From Filobasidium wieringae (Eukaryota; Basidiomycota; Tremellomycetes; Filobasidiales; Filobasidiaceae), in NCBI GenBank assembly GCA_001600055.1, contig BCIV01000005.1:622464-686463 (forward strand): a DNA stretch of 64,000 nt, read 5' to 3'. This document shows, piece by piece, positions 47,063-59,730 of this stretch. The notes beneath the pieces were generated by a model. It made no database searches. It had not been told where the DNA came from and saw only the letters and a program-made list of their open reading frames with translations. Made by a program: the position numbers and the translations under genes. The stretch's first letter is position 1. Each line of letters begins with the position of its first letter.

Positions 47063-48046
47063 ATGCGGCCTCTTACAGAAGAAGAAACCAAAGCTGTGTT
47101 CGAAAGTGAGTAGCTCAGCTATCTTCGATCATGGCTCAACTCACAGGGTACTGTTTCATCGACTACAGAGCTTGCCAACTACATCGTAAATACATTCGAA
47201 TCTGTCGAAGGAAGAAACGACCGCTGATGTAGATGTTATGTGATAGGGAAAGAATTTGGTGCACTTGATAGACCGACCGGACGAAGATGCTTTCTGTTTC
47301 CGATTACACAAGGATCGGTACGACTCTATGTTATGTTGCTCCTGACCATGCGTACGGAACTCATAAGTCTTCAATCGATTAGTGTTTATTATCTTCCCGT
47401 GAAAACAATGCACCTTGCCGTATCGATTTCCCGACCCAACTTGATCGCGCTCGGAACATGCTTTGGAAAATTCAGCAAGAGCGGGAAATTCAAGTTACAA
47501 ATCGGGTGTCTGGATTACCTAGCTCAATATGCAAAGTACAAGGTGGGTCTATCCACCTAGCCTATCTATCGGGTATGCGGATGTTGACAAGGTGAAAGGT
47601 ACTGCTATAGGTTTGGATCAAGCCTGCAGGGGAACTACCATTCCTGTATGGTAATCACGTTGTCAAGGCACATCTAGGAAGGATAACAGAGGACACGCCC
47701 GAGCACCAAGGTGTAGTGGTTTTCAGCATGTCTGATACTCCATTAGTGAGTCTAGCCTGCTTGCGAGATGACGAAAATGTTCTGCCTCACTGACGTTGTG
47801 ATCACAGGGCTTCGGTGTGACGGCACGTTCGACCATCGATACCAGGAAATTGGATCCTACCGGAATCATTGTATTCCATCAAGCGTAAGTAATCTACCTC
47901 ACCTCTTCTGTCTCTTGAATGAAAAGCTCACGCCATAGCCTTGCAGAGATGTTGGAGAATATCTGAGAGACGAGGTATGTGCCGACGGCAAATTAAAGCT
48001 TGCCAGTACTTATATTCGACTGAATTTATAGGATACCATGTTCTAA
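47063..48046 (+). CDS. NIP7: 60S ribosome biogenesis factor NIP7
   Basis: NIP7 is a nucleolar RNA-binding protein with a C-terminal PUA domain, needed for 27S pre-rRNA processing and 60S assembly. The start at 47063 gives [20 protein letters not shown] across a short intron. After a second intron comes [20 protein letters not shown], then [40 protein letters not shown] and [11 protein letters not shown]. The PUA part has [40 protein letters not shown] and [20 protein letters not shown]. The final mini-exon adds DTMF and the stop at 48046. The size, about 180 residues, is normal for the family. Confidence 0.93.
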
Positions 48047-48379
48047 GTCAGGGCCGTCCCTTCAGTGATGGTTCTTAAAGCAGTGTCACTCTTGTTGATG
48101 TATATTTTGATGCATTTGTATACCAATACGATCATGTCGATCATACCACACTCGCACCCTTGACATGCTTGACATGCTTGATATAGCTTTCAGATCTTCA
48201 GATCCTTCCATCTTTGCTTCCGCACGCATTTTGGATAACCTCGGCAATCTCGCGCCCAACATTTTGTAATCTCTAGTCGCTTCTCGCCTACCAGCTGATC
48301 GTCACGCAGGCAGATATCAAACGCTTCGTTGACCGTTGAGAGGTCATTCAGGAGAAAGAGGAACCAAGTACAAGACACT
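48047..48379. other. Intergenic, NIP7 3' end and BFR2 promoter
   Basis: 333 bases between two plus-strand ribosome-biogenesis genes. A repeated ttgacatgcttga element occurs near 48160-48183. Nothing else was recognised. Confidence 0.4.
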
Positions 48380-50446
48380 ATGTCAACAGGTGAGATTCGA
48401 ACCCTGCGATACACCATAGCCAAGCTCAAATCTTTAGGAACAGGACGGCAAACACTTGCTCAACAGCTTAAGGCATTGCATGAGAACACGGTTCCGACAT
48501 GTAAGCCAGAATTTACTCCAGAATCGACTCCCTTCTTGACAAAGTTCTACATCAGCCGAGGCGGATCCGGAAAACGCTTATTCCTCACTGTCTGCATTCC
48601 AATCGGGAGAAGCTGACCTTGGAAGGGAGCATTATGCGGCAGATGCGTAAGAGACAAGCACTTGGGCTACATCGTGATGACGCTGCTGCATCCTGACATC
48701 CATTTGGTCTTTATAGCAAGTCGCGCATCAGAGATACAGCTGCGACGACTTTGGATGACTTGGCGCAGAAATATTCCGGTTCCACGACTACCCCGAAACA
48801 ACAGAAGATATTCGATGACGATCCTAGTGATGATGAGGACCCTACCCAGATGGGGCAATCTCGGGGCGAATATGATTATTTCGGAGAGTCGAGTGGGGGA
48901 GAGGAGAGCTTCGCTGACGAGCAAGAAGACGATGACGAGGTCGAGGATCAAACTGAGGCATCAGATGAAGATGAGGGAGATCTAGAGGAAGGAGATGACA
49001 GCGAACGAGAACAGGATGCTCCGCCAGTAGTCTTCCGGCCCAACGTGGCAGCAATGTCCAGAACACACACCAGGATCGATGGCGAATCTCTTAAACAAAC
49101 TCTGGATCCCATGGCAGCATTGAAGACCGCTAAAGCCAAAGACGTCGAGAAAGGTAACGCTATTCAGAAACAGCAGGTAGGCGGAATAAGGATGTTTGCA
49201 TATCGCAAACCGGCTTTCGCTAACCAGAACTTTGGACAGAAAACTTTCGATGAGCTACTCACCGCTCGAATTACCCTACAAAAGGCCTGGGCCTCAGGCT
49301 CCAGAATCCCGGTGCGAAAACGGAAGGTTGATATCGTAAGTTCTGAGATGGCAAATGGATACAATCGATGCTCAGCGCGCAGTGCGTCATAGTTGCAAGA
49401 TCAGGACCTTCTCGACAAATGCTATGAATGTGTAGACTCCCTTGGCAAATTGTCCGATCAGCTGTATCAACTGAGACAGGTAAGTGACACTGGCTTTTTG
49501 ATCACCTGAGTCAGCTTACTGATAGAACGCTTAATACGACAGGTTGTCAGTCTGAAACCATGTTTTAAACGTCAGAAGATCGAAAATCGGACATACCGAA
49601 AACCTGAGTATTGGACTGAATCAGCAGCTGATGCCTTACGCCTCATCGACGAGTAAGTCCAACATTCATTAGATTAGATCAGTCCGAAAGTCCTGCTTAT
49701 TTTCGCAACTCGCCAGCTCGCACGATTATCTTATAGCGACGTTAGACAAGTGGTCCTCCAAGATCCAGGTCGCTACCGCTCAACAGGCAAGTTTAGGGAA
49801 ACAGACTACCAAGTTCTCCGCTGGAACTCAGATGGGAGTTCTCGAAGCAATAGAAAACGGGCTTAGCAACAAGGTCAACCAGACGCATCATCCTTATTAT
49901 AGTGACGAGCTGATGTCTTTATGGCTGCAGGCACGAAGTGAAGACGTGTGGCAGGATGAAGATCCCGCTTACAAAATGCTGTTAAGAGAGGTGATCGAAT
50001 CTCGGTCAGGTTCTGCCATGGGTCAGTTGCCTGTGCAAAACGGATCAATTTCGGAAACCGTTGTATTCACGACCGACCTTTCAAATAGCTGCCACACCCA
50101 TGCAAAGCGAGAAGAAGAAGCGGAGAGACGCAGAGCGAGGTGCTAGTAAAGGACGAAAGCTCAGGTTAGCCATCGATATTTCTACACGGGGCTTTGCAAT
50201 CTCATCTCATTTCGCTCTTCTCTTGGTAGGTACACTGTTCACGAGAAAGCGCAGAACTTTGTAGTACCGGTCCCTCTCGCGGGTGGTTGGCACGAGGAGC
50301 AGATCGATGAACTATTCTCCAGCTTATTGGGCGGCGCGGGTGCAGCAGGAGCTGGTGCTGATAGGGATGACGGGATGGTCATGGGGACAGAGATGGGGGG
50401 ATTGGATTCCGGAGCTGTATCGCTTTCTGGACTAAAGGTCTTCTGA
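48380..50446 (+). CDS. BFR2: Nucleolar SSU processome factor BFR2/AATF
   Basis: BFR2 (human AATF/Che-1) acts in the small-subunit processome during early pre-rRNA cleavage. The first exon is only ATGTCAACAG, then after an intron [40 protein letters not shown] and [17 protein letters not shown] highly acidic region follows (48810-49020). The TRAUB/AATF domains appear as [39 protein letters not shown] and [20 protein letters not shown]. The C-terminal signature [20 protein letters not shown] is followed by [16 protein letters not shown], ending at 50446. The acidic N-terminal half and conserved C-terminal motif are typical. The neighbouring NIP7 works in the same pathway on the other subunit. 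Confidence 0.92.
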
Positions 50447-51879
50447 TGATAGCCGATGGCATGTGTATCCTAACGTCGAAAAAGCATAGTGACCGATATA
50501 CGGTCCACCCTAATCCCGCTATAACCAGCTTGTCGTCATACAATTGTTACCGTTTGGGCAACCTTTCTCAAGAGCGATTCGTTTCTGCAAAATCGTCACC
50601 TGAAGACGCAAGTAGGGTTCGGTTGGGCGATTTGATGTAGCTCCTCCAATTCATCGCATAGAAAGGACGGAATCACGCGTGCTTTCAACTGGCGTTCTTA
50701 TCTGGACGTCTTCTCCGAGATATCGCACTTTGAATCGGTTTTCGATCTAGACTCTCCGTGTCATACATGCGCCTGCAAGCTCTACAAGGTCCCAGTGAAT
50801 GCCGTTTGACGGACGGATTGAATGCAAGCTGGCGATGATGATCCGTATACTTTGTTTGTAGGCCTGATCTCCCTAGATAGAGCGACGTGTGCCATGTAGT
50901 GTACACGTTGAATCTGGACAGCTTATAAGTTATAGGATCCGGCTCTACTACATCAGCGCGCGTGTAGGCAGGATGGTTGCCAATAACAATAGTTTCATGT
51001 CTCTACATCGTCAGATCTCTCATAAGTTAGGATTACTCAGGTGATCTTACGCATTGCGCTAACGGGCCACTTATCAGAGCTCGAACAGATCATACCCGGG
51101 TTGTTCGACTTTACATTGGACGTTAGTAGATTGCATGGTTGATCCTTCTCGTAGGCTTGGATGTAAAAAATCATTGATAATTCACGCGCTTCAGGCGGGC
51201 AGTCGGATGACGCTACACGTTTCACACATTTCAATCCAAGAAAAGTATGGAGTTATGCAGGTATCGCCTCTATAGAAATGCTGTAAGGCAGCCACGTTGA
51301 CTGTGTTTAGCGTGAATGATGCTGCTTTGAGACCTAATCAGCAGCCATGTAACCATTTTGACCGTCAAGTCTAGGGTCAGTTCGAGGTACCCTAGGCTCT
51401 GTGATTCGTTACGGCTCTGATGCTAGTACGCGTTATGACCAAGTCTTCAGATTATCCCAATCAGCATAATATCTCTGCCACTAGAATCCCAATAAGTTCT
51501 CGCCCGGACGGCTCGTTCCCATGCCGAATGAAACAATTCGGGGCAGCTTGGATCGACAGAGCGACAAAGTGAGAGGCTCTGCCTGTATAGCCGAGGTTTG
51601 ATGGCTCTACCAGCTCTGACCATTGTCCGGACGACACAGAGCTATAGGCTGGCAGTTCACTGCGAAACGTCGATTGACGGGCGGCGAAATTACCTAATAA
51701 GCGGGGGATCGGTGTTGTGCTGGAACGGCGTTCGGAACATCGTCGGCGTTCAGTCGCATTGGCTCAGCTACAAATACTGCAGTAGCCCGATCAGGGCTTC
51801 AAACGCTCAACTTGATTCTCTTGTTTCCATCTTAACCTCCTCCATCACTTCTTTATACCCCGTACATACACAATACACA
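50447..51879. other. Long intergenic region, 1433 bases
   Basis: No ORF here looks like protein. Minus-strand stretches at 50685-50906 and 51037-51234 are short with ordinary composition. The right end serves as promoter of the beta-glucosidase; a weak TATA-like ctacaaatac occurs near 51770. I looked for a 5S rRNA or tRNA and saw none. The length, relative to the other gaps in the window, is the only striking point. Confidence 0.45.
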
Positions 51880-54866
51880 ATGCAGGCTGTTAAGACCCTC
51901 TTAACCGGCGATAAGACTGCGGATAATACCGACTTTGATGTCGAAGCCGTTCTCAGTACCCTCACTATGGCCGAAAAGATATCGCTCCTGGGAGGAAAGG
52001 TAAGCCTTGACTAGTTTGATGGTCTGTCATACTGGGCGTTTAATCCTTTTGCGTCTTCATCTATCAGGATTTTTGGCACACCGTCGATATCCCTGAGAAG
52101 GGTATCCCTTCCGTCCGAGTGTCTGATGGACCCAACGGAGTTCGAGGTATCCAATTCTTCAACGGGACTCCCTCGAACTGCTTCCCTTGCGCTACGGGTC
52201 TAGCCTCCTCATTCGACGTAGAGCTTGCTCACGAGATTGGTGTCCAGCTTGGACAGGAATGCAAGGCCAAGGGAGCTCATGTCCTTCTCGGGCCTACCAT
52301 CAATATTCAGAGGAGTCCCCTTGGAGGGAGAGGGTTCGAGAGCTACTCTGAAGATCCCTTACTAAGTGGAAAGATGGCCAGTGGATACGTTAATGGTGTT
52401 CAAAGCGAAGGAGTCGCTGCGACTTTGAAACACTTTGTGAGTATCTGCCAAGGGTAAAATCCACCCATTCCGTAAGCTGACTGACAGTCGTTAACAACAG
52501 GTCGGCAATGAACAAGAATTCGAGAGGTTCTCCAACGACTCGATCATCCCCGATCGAGCTCTACGTGAGATATACCTCGAACCCTTCAGAATCGCAACCA
52601 AAGAAGCGACACCGTGGTGTTACATGTGAGTATCTCGCTGGCCAACTTCACTAAATGCTCTTTATTGAAAATGGACATGTTTTGCCCTGACAGGTCTTCT
52701 TACAACAAGGTCAACGGTACTCACGTCTCTGAATCAAAGGCTCTCATTAACGACGTCTTGAGGAAGGAATGGGGTTGGGATGGTATGATCATGTCTGATT
52801 GGACTGGTGTCTACTCCTCCGAAGCCAGTGTCAAAGCCGGTCTCGACCTAGAGATGCCGTAAGCAGAATCTCACATCATTCCGAACGCCTCTGACAAGCT
52901 ACTGAGTTCCATTTCGTCTCAACCAGAGGACCTCCCGTCTATCGGGGAGCTCAGACAACTCGAGACGTTTTCTCCGGAAAGTTGCAGATGCATCACATAG
53001 ATGCTCGTGCTCGTGAAGTTCTCAAGCTCGTTCGACGCGCCAAACAGTCGGGTATTCCCTTCGACGCCAAAGAGTCTTTGGTAGACAACGACGAGACTCG
53101 TGCGCTCTTGCGAAAAGCTTCTGCCAACTCGGTCGTTCTCTTGAAGAACGAAAAGAGCGTCCTGCCTATCAAGAGCGCGAAGAAGATCGCTGTCATTGGA
53201 TCAAATGCTCGTGTGGCTGTGGCTTCAGGAGGAGGATCCGCGTCGATGCTGTCTAGTTACACAGTAACTCCTCTTGAGGGTATCACCTCTGCTGCCAAGG
53301 AATTGGGTGCGGAGGTCGACTACGCTATTGGTTCCGCCTCGTACATGTACCTACCAGCTGCCACTAACTTATTATCGCACCCAGATGGCAAGCGCGATAA
53401 AGAGGTCGCCCAGATGGACTTCTGGTTGCAAGAGCCCTCTTCCGACTTCACTACTGCTGGAAAGGCGTCTGTGAAGATCTCTGCCAAACCTGACTATTCT
53501 GTCGGTGCTAACACGGCAAACGCTTTCATGATGGACGGTATCCCTCGAAACATCGGTGCTAGCAAACCCTTCATCAGGTACAGGGCGAACTTTTCTCCCG
53601 ATCAGGATGGAGACTGGCAATTCGCACTCGGTTCAGTCGGTAGCGCTAATCTCTACGTCAACGGCGAGCATGTAGTCGACAACGATTCGAAGTGGGAAGC
53701 AGGAGAGATGTGGTTCAATATGGGCTCTAAGCAGCGTATCGGAATCGTAAAGGACCTCAAGATGGGACAACAGTACAGCGTTGAAGTCAGGTGCTGGCAC
53801 CGAGAGAGTGCGTTAGCTTCTCCTTTCCAGACGGCAGGTGCCATTCGTATCGGAGCCTTGCCGGTTGTCGAGGACGCCCAAGCCATTGCAGATGCTGTCA
53901 AGATTGCTCAGCAAGCCGATACTACTATTGTGGTTGTCGGTCTGAACGAGGATTGGGAGTCTGAGGGGTATGATAGGAAGCATATGGAGTAAGTCCGACA
54001 TCTTTTCTTCCTCGATAGCCGGCCGCTAACGTAGAAATTACAACGCGACACAGCCTGCCTGGTACCTCGAACAAGCTGGTAGCAGCTGTTCTCGCCGTTG
54101 CTCCCAACGCCATCATTGTCAACCAATCAGGGACGCCGGTAACGATGCCATGGGTTGACCGAGCCTCGACCTTGGTTCAAGCTTTCTATGGAGGAAATGA
54201 CGTTGGTAACGGTCTGGCGGATGTGCTTTTCGGTAAAATCAACCCCTCCAGCAAATTGTCGTTGACTTTCCCGTGAGTTTGCACGAAGCTCGATTGTTTG
54301 ACCCGTCTCTGATCGGGCTAGCTTGCTGTAGTAAACTTCTCAGCGATTCGCCTTCGGATGTCGGGTTTGGAATCACTTCGGCTTCGTACGGCAAGACCTT
54401 CTATCAGGAAAACATTTTCGTCGGATATCGCCATTTCGACAAATCGAAAATCGAGACCTTGTTCCCATTCGGTCACGGACTTTCGTACACCACGTTCTCA
54501 TTTAGTGATTTGAACGCTTCTGAGGTGTCGTCTGACGGAGAGTTTGAGATTACCTTTAAAATCAAGAATACCGGAAAAATCGCCGGAAAGGAGGTGGCTC
54601 AGGTATACGTACGAGATGTGGAGAGCAGTCTCGCTCGACCTATCAAAGAGTTGAAGGCGTTCAAGAAGGTTGCTTTGGAAGCTGGAGAGGAGCAGAGCGT
54701 GATTATCAAACTAGACAAGGACGCGCTTAAATTCTGGGATGATAGTCGTGAATACTGGAACGCCGAGGCAGGTGAATTTGAGATACAGGTTGGCCCGTCA
54801 TCTGTCGAACTCCCTTTGAAAACTGTCGTCAAGCTAGGAAAGAGCTTGACTTGGTTGGGATTGTAA
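51880..54866 (+). CDS. GH3 beta-glucosidase with PA14 insert
   Basis: This enzyme hydrolyses terminal beta-glucosides, for example cellobiose. The start at 51880 ([20 protein letters not shown]) shows no signal peptide, so an intracellular enzyme is likely. The GH3 N-domain has [69 protein letters not shown] and the nucleophile motif [11 protein letters not shown], with Asp in SDW. The C-domain has [15 protein letters not shown] and is interrupted by a PA14-type insert ([38 protein letters not shown]). It resumes with [18 protein letters not shown] and ends in a fibronectin-III-like domain ([29 protein letters not shown], [17 protein letters not shown]). It stops at 54866 after about 840 residues. 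Catalytic residues appear intact. Confidence 0.94.
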
Positions 54867-55116
54867 TTGCTCGAGTAGCGTGATAAATCGTTGTACATGG
54901 TAGATCTATGCGATTGAATCGGACAATGAAGTTGCTTAGTGTGTGTGACTTTCAAGCAGTTGATATCAAGTTCTGAGCAATTTATCGGGATCTTGTACCA
55001 GGCGTATAGTTACAGTAGTTTGTTTCGCTCTCACATCATTGTCATAACACTGGCCAAGATTACGTGGTTTGTGCTCCATCCCTCCCTCAGCTCCCAATTG
55101 GCGCATCTTCTATTGT

Positions 55117-56603
55117 TTACATGGGAGCCATACCGGCAGCCTGGGCTTGAGCTTGCATCTCCTCTGGACTCATGGAAGAAGACTCAATCATGACTCCAAG
55201 CCCGATCTTTGAGGAGCCCTACAGAACGTCCCAAGGGTGATATGAGCATTTGTATTTCTGTAGCAAGATCATATACTTACCTTCACGTGATCGATCTCAC
55301 CGCCGACCAAGAAGGCAAATGCTGGAGTAAACCTTTGCTCCAATAGCATGCCGACCTTGCCCTGCGAGTCGACTTGACCCCTGAAGGTGGCCATCCTGAA
55401 CTCATATTTAGCTCCCAAAGTAGCAGTGGCCTCTCTCTTGCCCGGACCCATAGGCGAAGCGGGGGTATTTATAACCTGGAGATCGAGTCCAACATCAACA
55501 GAAGGCGAAAGCTTTTGGTAATAGGTCGACTGGATGATACCCGTAGGCTGAAGTTGAAGAGTAGCAATCCACTGGTTGATAGAGCTTAGGCCCAAAGAAG
55601 TCGGCGAAGTCACGGGAACAGCAGAGGAAGGGGAAGGAAGGGAAGTAAGTTTGGCGAGATAGGAAGTAGAAGTCTCCAAGATTTGCGGCTGAGGATGCTG
55701 AATCAACGTCTCGAATCCCAGGGCAAGTCGAGGGGAAACAGAGTGCAAAAGGGAAACCATGTGGATCCCCGTCAGATCAGTTGGAGAAGGATTAATAGTT
55801 CGGAGGTTAAGGGAGTAATGAGGTCCGATGTGGTCGTGTTCTATTTGAATCATGGAGTGACCGGCCTGTTGCGCCAACTATAGTATCGACAAGCGAGCAG
55901 AATGAGCAAGAGACCCACATAGCCACGTTGTCATCTGGGAATCGCTGTTACATACCTGAGCCTGTACCTTCGTGGTATCGTTTGGGCCCCAGGTCTGGTT
56001 CGCTCGTGCAGTCACTGAACCAGAGTGATCTACTCCACCTTGTAACAAAGTCTAAGATTTGGATTCCGGCAAGGAGTTGTCAGCCTAACCGCGATTGCGT
56101 CATGGAAACGACCTGATGGTACCGGACGTACGTTGTTGTCAGCGAAGACAGCTCCGAAGTTGTAGCTTGGAGGTTGAGTTGCGCTAGCCAAACTGAACGA
56201 ATGAGTGACCTGGAAAGCGGGCGAAAGGGAAAGACCCTTGGTAAGATCGGCTCGTGCACCATCGAAGAGGAAGTTGGTGAGGTGGGTTTCTATAAAATAG
56301 AGTGATTGTGCATTCAGATGCCAGGAATCGCTACTAGTTGATATTGCGATACCTACGTTTGATCTCTCGGGTCAAGTTCTCCACAGTACCAGGCTGGAAT
56401 AAACCGAAGCTCTCCTTCCAACTTTCGAATTTCGTGTAAGTGTTTGCGAGGGGGCTAGTCAAAGGCCTATGTACGGCATGGAACGCATCGAGGTATGGTG
56501 CGAATGCCGAAGGTGCAGGTGCAGGAATGGCTGAGATCTTCTCGTCCATGCTGGGGACAGCCGCGGGGTTGTAGGCCGGATAGGAAGGAGCACTGGCAGA
56601 CAT
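55117..56603 (-). CDS. TOM40: Mitochondrial outer-membrane import channel TOM40
   Basis: TOM40 is the beta-barrel pore through which most nuclear-encoded proteins enter mitochondria. The start at 56603 gives MSASAPSYPAYNPAAVPSMD, a Pro/Ala-rich cytosolic leader. FESWKESFGLFQPGTVENLT and TREIKRTHLTNFLFDGARAD, across an intron, match the conserved Tom40 start. Barrel strands follow: GLSLSPAFQVTHSFSLASAT, YNFGAVFADNNVFMQGVIDS, MIQIEHDHIGPHYSLNLRTI, QWIATLQLQPTGIIQSTYYQ and RQGVDSQGKVG-type, ending FAFLVGGEIDHVK. A final short exon adds SKIGLGVMIESSSMSPEEMQ and a Gln/Ala tail ending at 55117. The terminal GxGxxhE-like KIGLGVMIE fits the beta-signal recognised by the SAM complex. Confidence 0.92.
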
Positions 56604-56913
56604 GGCTAGAACGATTTTGACAAGCTAAGACAAGTGCCCAAGTCAAGTCTTGAACGACGATCCAACAGGTATTCATCGGATTCATTAGCGTCTTGCGTCT
56701 TCTCGCTCAGACTTTTCTCGCTTCTCACGCGTATCATTTATTACCATTTCTCAATAAGTCGATCAAGCAGGCAAGCAGACTGAGCTGCAGCTCGCTAGAA
56801 ACGTCGAGCACATCAAGTAGAACATCATGACACTGGTTGCTAATAGACACATTCTTTGAGCTTAACGGTCAGGCTTGAGCAATAGCTTCGTCATCCAGGT
56901 CATCGAAACGTAT
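56604..56913. promoter_or_regulatory. Divergent promoter, TOM40 and TRM1
   Basis: 310 bases separate the TOM40 start (56603, minus) from the upstream candidate start of TRM1 (56914, plus). No specific element was recognised. Confidence 0.4.
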
Positions 56914-59633
56914 ATGGGCAGAAGGTGTCTAACGTTGTCCCAGCTACTAGCGCATTTGAGATATCGAACATACGCCCACATACGTCGGAACAGCTTACAC
57001 ACCAGTGATTGTATACAAGCCAGGTTTGACGCAACTTCGAAAACAATCGCGATGACCTCAGCTGTCTCTATAAAACCAGTGCCTGAGGGCTTTTCTGCCC
57101 ATACAGAACGCAACGCGACCATCCTACTGCCTACGCAAGACAAACCCTTCCTGAATCCGATTCAAGAATACAACCGCGATCTTAGCGTTGCTGTGATCAA
57201 GCACTGGGGAACTATCAAGGAGAAAGCTTTAAAGTCGAAGTGGGATGCAAAACAGGCGAGAAGGGTCAAACGGAATCAAGGTATAGACCAGAAGACGGAA
57301 CCCAACGGTGAGTACGAAAGATGTTGAAGCAAGATCTACTACCTATATCTCTATACACCACTTATCATTTCCGCTGATTACTCGATCCTGGGTTTTGATG
57401 GGTTTTCAGGATCGGCACCTTCTGCATCCATTCAAGCTGAGACTGCATCGTCATCAGTTGATGCCCAAGATCAAGCCGTACCTCAGAACGCTACTAAATG
57501 TGCGGAGACTTTCTACCCACCCAAATTCACAATTGTGGAAGCACTGAGTGCAACCGGGCTTCGAAGTATTCGATATGCACAGGAGATTCCGGGTGCAGGG
57601 TATGTTATACGAAATCTTGTGTCATTTTGCACTTCCTCTGCTTAAGAAGCTTTCATCTATAGGTTAATTCTTGCCAACGATCTTCTGCCTACAGCTTGCG
57701 AGTCTATAGTTAGGAATGTGGAATACAACGATGTTCAAGCTATACCGCACGATACGCTACCAGACGGAGTGACCCCAAACCCTGAACATGTTGCGAAAGG
57801 AAAACCAAGGCGTAGATTCAAGCGCGGAGGGGTGGTGGTCAATCAAGGCGATGCGAAGTGAGTCTGCCATGACGTTACTGTATGCAATTCAGCACAAGTT
57901 GATCGCTTCCTCTTCCCAGTACTCTGCTCTACAGCCATCGAGATGAGGCTGACAGGGTCGATGTCGTAGATCTTGACCCTTACGGAACAGCAGCTCCGTT
58001 CATCGACAGTGCGGTGCAGGCCGTGTCTGATGGGGGACTTCTGTGCGTGACTTGCACAGATCTGGCAGTTTTAGCAGGAACCAGCTACCCAGAAAAATGG
58101 TAATGTCCCTTTCAATCCAAGCTCATGATCAAGATGCTGAAGCTTTGCCTTGCTTAGTTTCGCCAATTATGGAGGCGTTCCTGTGAAAGCAGAATACTCC
58201 CACGAAGGGGTGAGTAGATAACTTACAGTGCCAATGAATCCTCAACGTTGAAGCAAGGGAGCTGATCCCGTTCTTGTAACAGGCTCTTCGTCTGGTATTG
58301 GCTGCGATATCTTCAACAGCAGCACGGTACGGAAAGACCATACAACCGCTCGTCAGCCTATCCATCGACTTTTACTTGAGGGTCTTTGTCAGAGTGCATT
58401 CGGGACAAGCTGCCGTCAAACACACCTTCTCGTAAGCTTACCCTGCGTCCGGATTGTCGTCCCGGTTTTGATCCTTTTCCGGCCCTAAGGAAGCACGGGG
58501 TAGTTTATGTTTGTCATTCGTGTCAGTCACATCACGCGCACGCGTTCGGCAAAGTTGTGGAGAAGACCAATTCGAAGGGCAATTCTATGGATAGTTTCAA
58601 GTTCAACAGCGGTCCTCCAGTAGGGGAAAAATGTCCTGAATGCGAGTCTTCCATGACGGTTAGTTTAACATAGTATTACGGAATACCTTTTTTGCTATGC
58701 TTAGGAAAAACATGCTTGCAGAGTTGTGGACCTCTCTGGCTCGGTGCATTACATGACAAACAGTTCATCGAGACACTGCTCGAGGATATCGAAGGCGAAA
58801 GGCAGAATTACGGTACCTTTGCTCGTATGAAAGGAATGCTTACAATGGCTAAGGAGGTAAGCGATCGCTAGTATAGAGTACATATCTTTTCACATGCTGA
58901 CCACCTCGATATCGATGCATCAACAGGAAGTTCACGCTCTTTTTTACTTTACGCCATCGAAAGTGGCAAGCTTTTTTCACTCGGTCTGCCCGAATTTGGC
59001 AGAATTTGTGTCAGTATCCCGAATGACACAATAAAATTTATACTGACTGTGCATGCTATTTACACAGCTCTGCGTTATTGAATGGTGGCTTCGAAGTATC
59101 GCGATCGCATGCTGTACCTGGATCTATCAAAACAAATGCGCCCAATCAATTTGTTCATGATATCTTCAGAACTTGGATCGAACAGAATCCTGTCAGAGAG
59201 GATAAGATTCCCCCTGGCTCACCTGCCTTGAAATTACTGAAGAAAGCGAAACGGTAGGAGACCTCCTTCCCTGTCCATGATAACTTGAGCTGACAGCGTA
59301 TTTTCGCACGATTTCTTTAGATATGACGTCAACTTTGCTCCGCACCCGGACTTGAGCAAGGTCGTGGATAAAGGGAAACTTGTTCGATATCAAGTCAATC
59401 CCACTAAAAACTGGGGTCCTGGCTCACGACCGAAGAACGCCCCGGCACTGCCTGATAATGATGTCGTGACACAAGAAGCATTTGAAGGAGCGGGTTCGAA
59501 AGGCGACGACAATATAGGTACCGCTGATGCGTCAGAGTTAGGGAAGAAGCGTCCCGGAGACGGAAATCAGGCAAGAGGCCGCGAAAAACGAATGAGAACG
59601 GATGATGAGGAGGAAGCTGCTCAGAATGCTTAG
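56914..59633 (+). CDS. TRM1: tRNA (guanine26-N2)-dimethyltransferase
   Basis: TRM1 methylates G26 of nuclear and mitochondrial tRNAs using SAM. Two in-frame starts are plausible. The ATG at 57052 gives a standard N-terminus ([20 protein letters not shown]). The ATG at 56914 adds 46 residues, Arg-rich and nearly acid-free ([20 protein letters not shown]), like a mitochondrial presequence. Core motifs: [20 protein letters not shown], the SAM-binding [60 protein letters not shown] and [21 protein letters not shown] zinc-ribbon-like insert has [12 protein letters not shown] and CPECESSM. The C-terminus holds FAPHPDLSK and a basic tail ending DEEEAAQNA at 59633. About nine short introns are present. 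Confidence 0.93.
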
Positions 59634-59730
59634 CTGTACAAGTACGACCTCTTTCAGACGATTTTATGTTAAGGTACAAGCTCCAGTAGAGAGTCACGAT
59701 GTCCGCAGTGTACAGTAGCATATTGGGACA

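Noticed and set aside
48380..48420. tRNA-like B-box (ggttcgaatc on minus) suggesting a tRNA gene
   Set aside because: It lies in the first intron of BFR2; flanking bases do not form a T-stem or acceptor stem and no matching A-box is present at the right distance.
51480..51600. Stretch inspected as a possible 5S rRNA or small RNA
   Set aside because: It does not match the conserved 5S regions I know, and no internal control boxes or convincing fold were seen.
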